Part shown: one piece after another, positions 1-5,045 of the stretch
How the letters are laid out: each line of letters starts with the position of its first letter
Numbering within the stretch: the first letter of the stretch is position 1
Assembly: GCA_900546845.1 (NCBI GenBank)
Contig: UREK01000048.1
Location: forward strand, 1-9,516
Direction of reading: 5' to 3'
Length of the DNA stretch: 9,516 nt
DNA from: an uncultured Eubacteriales bacterium
GTDB taxonomy: Bacteria; Bacillota; Clostridia; Christensenellales; CAG-138
Made by a program: the position numbers and the translations under genes
Notes under the pieces: generated by a model
Told to the model about the DNA's origin: nothing
Seen by the model: the letters and a program-made list of their open reading frames with translations, nothing else
Databases searched by the model: none

Positions 1-235
1 GAGCGCGCCCAGTGGGCGATGCAGCGAGGCGGAAGCCCAGTGAGCAAGGGAGCGCCAGGCAGCCGCTCTTGCGGCAACGTAGCGCGACTATTGCGAACTG
101 TGGTCGGCGGCATGCGTTAGCATGCCGGGGGATTGCCGTATTCCAGCAGCGCCCAAGCGCTGACGGAGGATTGCCTTGCCCAAGCGGCACTTCGCAAAGC
201 GCGCTGCCCCGGCATGAACCGTAAATTATAACCGG
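1..235. other. GC-rich, hairpin-rich non-coding stretch
   Basis: I see no credible gene here. The stretch is a run of short perfect stem-loops: 6-10/14-18 (5 bp, loop AGT), 62-66/71-75 (GCCGC, loop TCTT), 108-115/120-127 (8 bp CGGCATGC with loop GTTA), and 147-152/157-162 (CAGCGC, loop CCAA). An open frame from the left edge to a stop at 118-120, and another at 12-224, have no ribosome binding site and low-complexity Arg/Gly/Ala-rich products, so I treat both as chance frames. The segment could be the tail of an upstream transcript, a dispersed intergenic repeat of the REP/MITE kind, or a structured RNA. It matches no RNA family that I recognise: there is no tRNA arm pattern and no RNase P or tmRNA signature. 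Confidence 0.4.
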
Positions 236-236
236 A

Positions 237-263
237 TTAGCACTCGAGACACGTGAGTGCTAA
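237..263 (+). promoter_or_regulatory. CIRCE operator (HrcA binding site)
   Basis: A perfect inverted repeat with arms TTAGCACTC (237-245) and GAGTGCTAA (255-263) separated by exactly nine bases. This is the consensus CIRCE element bound by the heat-shock repressor HrcA. It precedes the hsp20 gene by about 245 bases. A TATAAC box at 227-232 would place the transcription start inside or next to CIRCE, the usual arrangement, but no good -35 hexamer is visible 16-18 bases before it. The presence of the element implies that the genome encodes HrcA elsewhere. Confidence 0.95.
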
Positions 264-510
264 AGTTTGCAATTCCATAACAATTCCTCTCTTTTTCCGC
301 AACAATCCTGCTGTATGATATAGCCATCAAAAGAAAGAGCGGTTCCCGGAACGGAGTCCCCGGGATGGGAGCCGGAACATAAAAGGAAGGCGGTTCCCAT
401 GTGCTGCTTTGGCGAAACGGAAATTGTGCGGTGGGCGCGGCGCCCGGCTGCATAAACGAAACGCGGATTTGAAACCATAAGGGAAGAACAACAAGGAGGA
501 ATGAATTATG
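264..510 (+). promoter_or_regulatory. Long structured 5' leader of hsp20, candidate RNA thermometer
   Basis: The leader between CIRCE and the hsp20 start can fold so that translation is blocked. Bases 276-280 (CATAA) pair with 506-510 (TTATG, containing the start codon). After a 2x3 internal loop, 283-289 (ATTCCTC) pair with 496-502 (GAGGAAT, most of the ribosome binding site), extended by a T-G pair 290/495. Inside this outer helix are further stems: 340-347 with 367-374, alternatively 367-374 with 391-398, alternatively 344-349 with 360-365, and a strong hairpin at 426-453 (core GGGCG 433-437 with CGCCC 441-445). Small heat-shock genes are classic RNA-thermometer targets, but this does not resemble the ROSE or fourU types by sequence. 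The model requires transcription to begin upstream of 276. A TATGAT box at 314-319 could be an alternative -10, although I find no -35 for it. Confidence 0.4.
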
Positions 511-942
511 TTTGGGCTTACACCGTATGAACGCAAAAACAATGCGATGAGTTATGATCCCTTCAAGGCGTTTGAAAACTTTGAGCGGGAATTCTTCAAG
601 ACCAACGGCTTGGCCGAGTTCAAGACGGACATTAAGGACACCGGCAAGGAATATGAGCTTGAGGCTGACTTGCCCGGCTTCAAAAAAGAGGACATCAACA
701 TCGAGCTTGACGACAATTACCTGACCATTCAGGCAGAGCGCAGGTTTGAGAACGAGGAAAAGGACAAGAAGGGCAATTACGTGCGGCGTGAGCGCTCTTA
801 CGGCTCTTTCAGCAGGAGCTTTGATGTGAGCGGCATCGAGGTTTCGGCCATCAAGGCCAGCTATCAGGATGGCGTTTTGAAGCTGACCCTGCCCAAGAAA
901 ACGGAGGTTTCGCCCGCTGCAAGGCGGCTTGAGATCGAATAA
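508..942 (+). CDS. hsp20: Small heat-shock protein, Hsp20 family
   Basis: ATP-independent cytosolic holdase chaperone that binds unfolding proteins and hands them to the DnaK/ClpB systems. The 144-residue product has the normal size for the family. A short N-terminal arm rich in Phe (residues 15-30) precedes the alpha-crystallin domain at about 38-130. That domain ends in the hallmark A-x-x-x-x-G-V-L segment with GVLKLTLPK at 122-130. The C-terminal L-E-I (141-143) resembles the family's I-x-I tail motif used for oligomer contacts. The start at 508 is supported by AAGGAGG at 493-499, eight bases upstream; an ATG at 501 lies in another frame that stops quickly, and the in-frame Met at codon 14 lacks a binding site. 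The gene is monocistronic, with CIRCE and a long leader upstream and a strong terminator downstream, so heat-shock control through HrcA is expected. Confidence 0.95.
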   Translation: MFGLTPYERKNNAMSYDPFKAFENFEREFFKTNGLAEFKTDIKDTGKEYELEADLPGFKKEDINIELDDNYLTIQAERRFENEEKDKKGNYVRRERSYGSFSRSFDVSGIEVSAIKASYQDGVLKLTLPKKTEVSPAARRLEIE

Positions 943-960
943 CCCCCCTAATCCAACGAA

Positions 961-993
961 AATGCCGCAGCGCGTTAAGCGCTGCGGCATTTT
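961..993 (+). terminator. Rho-independent terminator of hsp20
   Basis: A 13-bp perfect stem (961-973 with 979-991; core GCCGCAGCGC) closes a GTTAA loop and runs into TTTT at 990-993. It begins 18 bases after the hsp20 stop. The 5' side begins with a run of A, so it could also work from the opposite strand, although no convergent gene is seen. Confidence 0.92.
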
Positions 994-1099
994 CTGTGAG
1001 CAGAGGGACGGCGCACTGCGCAGACGTCAAAAGGAACCTTTTGGGTTGCACGCTGTGGCCCGGCTGCGGCAGTTCCATAGAAAGGTGAGAAAGAATCCG

Positions 1100-1128
1100 T
1101 TGACAAAGCGACATATAAATATTATTAT
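1100..1128 (+). promoter_or_regulatory. Sigma-A-type promoter of the lysR-family gene
   Basis: TTGACA at 1100-1105, a 17-base spacer and TATTAT at 1123-1128 give a near-consensus housekeeping promoter, with a start near 1135. The AT-rich stretch downstream has a repeated GATATAA at 1132-1138 and 1146-1152, overlapping the expected start. LysR-family genes often repress themselves at such positions, so these repeats are a candidate autoregulatory site. Confidence 0.75.
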
Positions 1129-1177
1129 AACGATATAACGAAAGTGATATAATAATGCGGCAAGGCGGAGGCAGACG

Positions 1178-2116
1178 GTGAATACACAGCATTTAAAATA
1201 CGCTGTGGAGGTGGAGCGGACAGGCTCTATCACCCAGGCGGCGGACAACCTTTACATGGCGCAGCCGAACCTGAGCAAAGCGATCCGGGAGCTGGAGGAT
1301 ACGCTTGGCATCTCGATCTTCCGGCGCACTTCAAAGGGCGTGGTGCCCACGGAGAAGGGTGCGGAATTCCTGGTATACGCAAAGCGCATCCTGACGCAGC
1401 TCGAAAAGGTGGAGGCGCTGAACCTGCCGCGCACGGAAAGCCGGCAGAGCTTTGGCGTTTCCGTGCCGCGGGTAAGCTACATCGCAAAGGCGGTCACGCG
1501 TTTTGTGGCGTCGCTCGACCCGGAGCGGGAGATGGACGTGAACGTGCAGGAGACGGGTGCGCTCGAAACCATCGCGCAGGTGGCGGAAGGGCAGTTCAAC
1601 CTCGGCGTGGTGCGCTACCGGCTGCTGTACGAAAACTACTTCATGCGCGCGCTCGATGAGCGGGAGCTCAAAAGCGAACCCATTTGGGAGGCGGACTGCC
1701 TCGTCACGGTTTCCGCGAAGCATCCGCTTGCGCAGAAGCGCACCATCCTGCCGGACGAGCTTTCTGGCTATATCGAGCTGGTCAACGATGATGCGGACGC
1801 ACCGTATTTGCCCGCGCATGAGCGGCGGCGGCATAAGACCCTGGCAACGCAGGCCATGCGCCAGGTTTCTATTTACGACCGGGCAAATCAGTTCGAACTG
1901 CTGGAGCACATCGGGACGGCCTACATGTGGGCCACACCCATCCCCAAGGACATGCTTGCGCGCTATAACCTCGTGCAGCGGGCCAGCCGCAGCGGCGAGG
2001 GCCGCAGCAAGGACGTGCTGATCTACCCGGCGGGTTACGCGATGAGCCCGCTGGAGCAGCGCTTCATCAATGAGCTTTACGTCGCGCGCAACGAAGTCGC
2101 GTTCCCGGGGCGCTGA
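1178..2116 (+). CDS. LysR-family transcriptional regulator
   Basis: A 312-residue protein, the typical length for a LysR-type regulator. Residues 1-60 form the winged helix-turn-helix: the helix pair lies in GSITQAADNLYMAQPNLSKA (16-35), followed by the family's R-x-L-E and L-F-R-R-like block (IFRR 47-50) and TEKG (58-61). A linker helix follows, then an effector-binding region from about residue 90 to 300, with no motif that identifies the ligand. The start is a GTG at 1178 preceded by GGAGG at 1167-1171. It is transcribed towards nfnAB and sits directly upstream of that pair, which suggests that nfnAB is its target. A dyad near position -60 of the nfnAB promoter supports this. The regulator could respond to NAD(P)H balance or a metabolite; the sequence does not say which. 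Confidence 0.9.
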   Translation: MNTQHLKYAVEVERTGSITQAADNLYMAQPNLSKAIRELEDTLGISIFRRTSKGVVPTEKGAEFLVYAKRILTQLEKVEALNLPRTESRQSFGVSVPRVSYIAKAVTRFVASLDPEREMDVNVQETGALETIAQVAEGQFNLGVVRYRLLYENYFMRALDERELKSEPIWEADCLVTVSAKHPLAQKRTILPDELSGYIELVNDDADAPYLPAHERRRHKTLATQAMRQVSIYDRANQFELLEHIGTAYMWATPIPKDMLARYNLVQRASRSGEGRSKDVLIYPAGYAMSPLEQRFINELYVARNEVAFPGR

Positions 2117-2174
2117 TATGGGCCGTTGGGCAAGATCTGGAGATTTATAACATAATCTGGTAAAAAAATGCAGT

Positions 2175-2210
2175 GGCATACCGATAAAAACATATCGATA
2201 TGCCTGTTTT
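2175..2210 (+). promoter_or_regulatory. Dyad upstream of nfnAB: candidate LysR operator or weak terminator
   Basis: An interrupted dyad pairs GGCATA (2175-2180) with TATGCC (2199-2204) and CGAT (2182-2185) with ATCG (2194-2197), with one C/A mismatch and an eight-base loop. Its right half contains the perfect 12-base palindrome CATATCGATATG (2191-2202). The centre is about 60 bases before the predicted nfnAB start, where LysR-type activators usually bind. The CGATAT core also occurs at the lysR-family gene's own promoter (1131-1136). The dyad is followed by TGTTTT, so it could instead be a weak terminator for the regulator gene. Confidence 0.45.
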
Positions 2211-2213
2211 ATA

Positions 2214-2243
2214 TTGCTCCCAATGTGGTGGGTCTGTTAGAAT
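2214..2243 (+). promoter_or_regulatory. Putative extended -10 promoter of nfnAB
   Basis: TAGAAT at 2238-2243 is preceded by TG plus one base (2235-2237), forming an extended -10. TTGCTC at 2214-2219, 18 bases upstream, serves as a partial -35. The predicted start near 2250 gives a leader of about 190 bases. The weak -35 fits a promoter that needs an activator such as the neighbouring LysR-family protein. Confidence 0.5.
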
Positions 2244-2313
2244 ATTGTTGAAAAATAAGGGGCTTTTGGGGCAATTCTAAGGATAAAGCCCAAAACTCCC
2301 GCGCACAGAGGAA

Positions 2314-2349
2314 CTGCTGCACAGCGCAAAGCGGTGCGGCGGCTTTTTT
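2314..2349 (+). terminator. Terminator-like hairpin in the nfnAB leader (possible attenuator)
   Basis: CTGCTGCAC (2314-2322) pairs with GTGCGGCGG (2334-2342), nine base pairs including two G-U pairs. An inner CGC/GCG stem (2325-2327/2331-2333) sits on top, and TTTTTT follows at 2344-2349. It lies between the predicted promoter and nfnA, so it would act within the leader. Upstream, GGGCTTT (2260-2266) can pair with AAAGCCC (2285-2291), while the overlapping TTTTGGG (2264-2270) can pair with CCCAAAA (2289-2295), two exclusive folds. If the promoter actually lies downstream of 2349, this would simply be a terminator for transcripts arriving from lysR. Confidence 0.55.
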
Positions 2350-2437
2350 CCTGTTTGGAGGCAGACTTGGAGGCGTGTGCTGCGCGCGGGCAGGCCAAAC
2401 GCAGGCAATCAATTTATTTTAAGAAAGAGGGACGAAA

Positions 2438-3292
2438 ATGTACCGCATCGTTCAAAAGCAGACTCTTAACCCCACCGTGACGCGCATGGAGATCGAAGCG
2501 CCGCTCGTGGCCAAAAAGGCGGAGCCGGGCCAGTTTATCATCCTGCGCGTGGATGAGGCTGGCGAGCGCATCCCGCTGACCATCGCGGATTTCGACCGCG
2601 AGAAGGGCACCGTCACCATCATCTTCCAGATCGTCGGCGGCACGACTGAGCGGCTCAACCATAAGGAAGCCGGCGAGTTTATCCAGGATTTCGTCGGCCC
2701 GCTCGGCGTTGCGACACATACCGAAGGCCTCAGGAAGGTCTGCATCGTGGGAGGCGGCGTCGGCTGCGCGATCGCGCTGCCCATCGCAAAGAAGCTCCAC
2801 GCACAGGGCTGTGAGGTGACTTCTGTCATCGGCTTCCGCTCCAAGGATCTGCTTATCCTGGAGGACGAGTTCCGCGCCGCGTCCGACAAGCTCTACGTCA
2901 TGACGGACGACGGCTCCTACGGCCGTCACGGCAATGTATGCGTCCCGCTGGAGGAGATGTTCGCAGAGGGTGAGCGGTTCGACCAGGTCATTACCATCGG
3001 CCCCCTCATCATGATGAAATTCGTCGTCGCGGCTGTGAAGCCCACGGGCATCCCCTGCGTCGTATCCATGAACCCGATCATGATCGACGGCACAGGCATG
3101 TGCGGCGGCTGCCGCCTGACGCTTAACCGCGGCGGCGAGAAAGTCACGAAGTTCGCCTGCGTGGACGGCCCGGACTTCAACGGCTACGAGGTCGATTTTG
3201 ACGAAGCGATGTCCCGCGGCGCAATGTACCGCGATTTTGAGCGGCATGCGTATGAAGAAGCCTGCAACCTGTTCCAGAAGGAGGAAAAATAA
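2438..3292 (+). CDS. nfnA: NADH-dependent reduced ferredoxin:NADP+ oxidoreductase, subunit A
   Basis: Small subunit of the cytosolic flavin-based electron-bifurcating transhydrogenase NfnAB, which couples NADH and reduced ferredoxin to the reduction of two NADP+. The 284 residues show a ferredoxin-reductase fold: FAD-binding RIPLT (44-48), the NAD-binding glycine motif VGGGVGCA (104-111), and a C-terminal [2Fe-2S] site with Asp217, Cys222, Cys225 and Cys241 in DGTGMCGGC and KFACVDG. As I recall, an Asp ligand next to three Cys is characteristic of NfnA. PyrK and SudB are relatives, but the adjacent nfnB settles the assignment. The start ATG has GAGGG at 2427-2431. The stop is two bases before the nfnB start, so the genes form an operon. 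Confidence 0.93.
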   Translation: MYRIVQKQTLNPTVTRMEIEAPLVAKKAEPGQFIILRVDEAGERIPLTIADFDREKGTVTIIFQIVGGTTERLNHKEAGEFIQDFVGPLGVATHTEGLRKVCIVGGGVGCAIALPIAKKLHAQGCEVTSVIGFRSKDLLILEDEFRAASDKLYVMTDDGSYGRHGNVCVPLEEMFAEGERFDQVITIGPLIMMKFVVAAVKPTGIPCVVSMNPIMIDGTGMCGGCRLTLNRGGEKVTKFACVDGPDFNGYEVDFDEAMSRGAMYRDFERHAYEEACNLFQKEEK

Positions 3293-3294
3293 CC

Positions 3295-4722
3295 ATGACG
3301 AAACCGAACATGAGCCTGAAGAAGAACCCTATGCCCTCCCAGGAACCGGAGGTCCGGGCGCATAACTTCAACGAGGTTGCCACTGGCTACACTGAGGAGA
3401 TGGCGCTGGATGAAGCGCTGCGCTGCCTCAGCTGCAAGAATATGCCCTGCGTTTCCGGCTGCCCTGTAAATATTCACATTCCCGAATTCATCGCAAAGGT
3501 CAAGGAAGGCGATTTCGAGGGCGCTTACCGTATCATCAGTAAGACCTCGTCCCTGCCCGCGGTATGCGGCCGCGTATGCCCGCAGGAGACGCAGTGCGAG
3601 TCCAAATGCGTGCGCGGCATCAAGGGCGAACCGGTCGGCATCGGCCGGCTGGAGCGCTTTGTTGCAGACTGGCACAACGCCCACAGCGGCGATGTGCCGG
3701 AAACCGCGCCCGCGAACGGCCACCGCGTTGCGGTCGTCGGCTCCGGCCCTTCCGGGCTCACCTGCGCAGGCGACCTTGCGAAGAAAGGCTATGCGGTGAC
3801 TGTGTTCGAAGCGCTCCACACCGCAGGCGGTGTGCTCGTTTACGGCATCCCGGAGTTCCGTCTCCCGAAGGCGATCGTCCAGAAAGAGGTAGACACCCTT
3901 TCCGCCATGGGCGTGGATGTGGAGACCGACATCGTAATCGGCAAGACGCTCACGATCGACGAGCTGTTCGAGCAGGGCTATGAGGCTGTGTTCGTGGGCT
4001 CCGGCGCCGGACTCCCGAACTTCATGGGCATCCCCGGCGAATCCTACAAGGGCGTGTATTCCGCAAACGAATTCCTGACCCGCAGCAACCTGATGAAGGC
4101 ATATCTCGATGATCCCGTGACCCCGATCATGAAGGGCGGCAAAGTCGCGGTCGTTGGCGGCGGCAACGTCGCAATGGATGCGGCGCGCACGGCGCTCCGC
4201 CTCGGCGCGGAGAAGGTCTACATCGTCTATCGCCGCTCGCTCGAAGAGCTCCCCGCGCGGCGCGAGGAGGTCGAGCACGCGATGGAAGAGGGCATCGAAT
4301 TCAAATTGCTCAACAACCCGGTCGAGATCCTGGGCTATCAAAACCCGGACGATAGGCGTGACCCGAAGAACGGCTTTGTGACAGGCATGAAGTGCATCCG
4401 CATGGAGCTTGGCGAGCCGGATGAGAAGGGCCGCCGCAGGCCGGTGCCCGTGCCTGGCAGCGAGTTCACGCTCGATGTGGACACCGTGGTCATCGCCATC
4501 GGAACGAGCCCGAACCCGCTCATCAAGTCCACCACCCGCGGGCTTGAGGTCAACCGCAAGGGCGGCATCGTCGTCGAAGAGGCGACGGGCGCGACCAGCC
4601 GGGAAGGCGTTTATGCCGGCGGCGACGCGGTGACCGGCGCGGCGACTGTCATCTCCGCGATGGGTGCGGGCAAGGCAGCCGCGGCAGCCATTGACGAATA
4701 TATCAAAGGCAAGAAAGCGTAA
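3295..4722 (+). CDS. nfnB: NADH-dependent reduced ferredoxin:NADP+ oxidoreductase, subunit B
   Basis: Large subunit of NfnAB, carrying the bifurcating FAD, the NADP(H) site and two [4Fe-4S] clusters, related to the glutamate synthase small subunit. In 475 residues the order is as follows: N-terminal cluster domain with Cys44, Cys47, Cys52, Cys56 and Cys91, Cys95, Cys101, Cys105; FAD motif GSGPSG (149-154); NADP-binding GGGNVA (288-293); and a final FAD-contact block with GGD (442-444) and a Gly/Ala-rich helix. Length and order match full-length NfnB. AAGGAGG at 3278-3284, inside the nfnA end, provides the binding site for ATG 3295. Without nfnA next door it could be read as a GltD-type subunit; no glutamate synthase large subunit is present, which argues against that. 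Confidence 0.93.
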   Translation: MTKPNMSLKKNPMPSQEPEVRAHNFNEVATGYTEEMALDEALRCLSCKNMPCVSGCPVNIHIPEFIAKVKEGDFEGAYRIISKTSSLPAVCGRVCPQETQCESKCVRGIKGEPVGIGRLERFVADWHNAHSGDVPETAPANGHRVAVVGSGPSGLTCAGDLAKKGYAVTVFEALHTAGGVLVYGIPEFRLPKAIVQKEVDTLSAMGVDVETDIVIGKTLTIDELFEQGYEAVFVGSGAGLPNFMGIPGESYKGVYSANEFLTRSNLMKAYLDDPVTPIMKGGKVAVVGGGNVAMDAARTALRLGAEKVYIVYRRSLEELPARREEVEHAMEEGIEFKLLNNPVEILGYQNPDDRRDPKNGFVTGMKCIRMELGEPDEKGRRRPVPVPGSEFTLDVDTVVIAIGTSPNPLIKSTTRGLEVNRKGGIVVEEATGATSREGVYAGGDAVTGAATVISAMGAGKAAAAAIDEYIKGKKA

Positions 4723-4848
4723 GGACATGTGCGTGCCGCCGGTTCCCGACCGGACGGCTGCACCCCCTGCTTCAGCGCCTCAACTTGTTGAAATCTATGC
4801 CCCGCACGGGAGCAGCGTCGCTTACGATGCTCCCCAAACGCCTTGCAC

Positions 4849-4877
4849 AAAAGGCCGCCGGGCGGGAAACCTTTTTT
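4849..4877 (+). terminator. Putative terminator after nfnB
   Basis: AAAAGG (4849-4854) pairs with CCTTTT (4870-4875). Inside it CCGC (4855-4858) pairs with GCGG (4862-4865) around a three-base loop, leaving a GAAA bulge at 4866-4869. The T run continues to 4877. The bulge weakens the stem, but the A-rich to T-rich layout is typical of intrinsic terminators. It lies 126 bases after the nfnB stop. Confidence 0.5.
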
Positions 4878-4942
4878 GGGGCGGTTGCGCGCAGCCGCCC
4901 CCATCCTTGAGGATTTCCCGGAGTTTATGCTCTGATTCCTAT

Positions 4943-4967
4943 GCAGTCGCTCGCGCTGCCTTTTTTT
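4943..4967 (+). terminator. Putative second terminator upstream of hydS
   Basis: GCAG-T-CG (4943-4949) pairs with CGCTGC (4954-4959) around a CTCG loop with a single T bulge, followed by C and seven T (4961-4967). The stem is short but GC-rich and the T tract is strong. It would insulate the hyd operon from nfnAB read-through, or act as an attenuator if the hyd promoter lies further upstream. Confidence 0.5.
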
Positions 4968-5045
4968 GCGCGTAGGCCGTATGCATGGATACAGGCCCCG
5001 GATTGCTCTTGACGGAACGACGACCGAACACGGGAGGAAATACGC

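Larger units (their letters stand above)
4723..5045 (+). other. Intergenic region between nfnB and hydS with several hairpins
   Basis: These 323 bases contain no supportable gene. They hold a hairpin at 4808-4834 (GGGAGCA/TGCTCCC plus CGT/ACG, no T tract), a terminator-like stem at 4849-4877, a strong GC hairpin at 4878-4901 (GGGGCGG with CCGCCCC) and a second terminator-like stem at 4943-4967. No clear sigma-A promoter for hydS is visible: TTGACG at 5009-5014 has no -10 at the right distance, and GATACA at 4988-4993 with TTGCGC at 4966-4971 (spacer 16) is only a weak candidate. The hydS binding site GGGAGG lies at 5032-5037. I found no Rex-type palindrome. Confidence 0.6.

Noticed and set aside
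1028..1043. CAAAAG/CTTTTG hairpin with GAAC loop between hsp20 and lysR
   Set aside because: It is short and AT-rich, follows an already strong terminator, and has no further feature that would give it a role.
2244..2258. Possible Rex half-site (TTGTTGAAAAATAA) near the nfnAB promoter
   Set aside because: Only one half resembles the Rex motif; the second inverted half is missing.
3184..4728. 514-codon minus-strand open frame
   Set aside because: It is the antisense shadow of nfnB, produced by high third-position GC, without a binding site or domain.
4664..4975. 103-codon + strand frame across the nfnB end and intergenic region
   Set aside because: It overlaps nfnB out of frame, has no binding site, and spans terminator-like hairpins; the product is low complexity.
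5009..5014. TTGACG as a -35 box for hydS
   Set aside because: The region 16-18 bases downstream is the GGGAGG ribosome binding site, not a -10 element.
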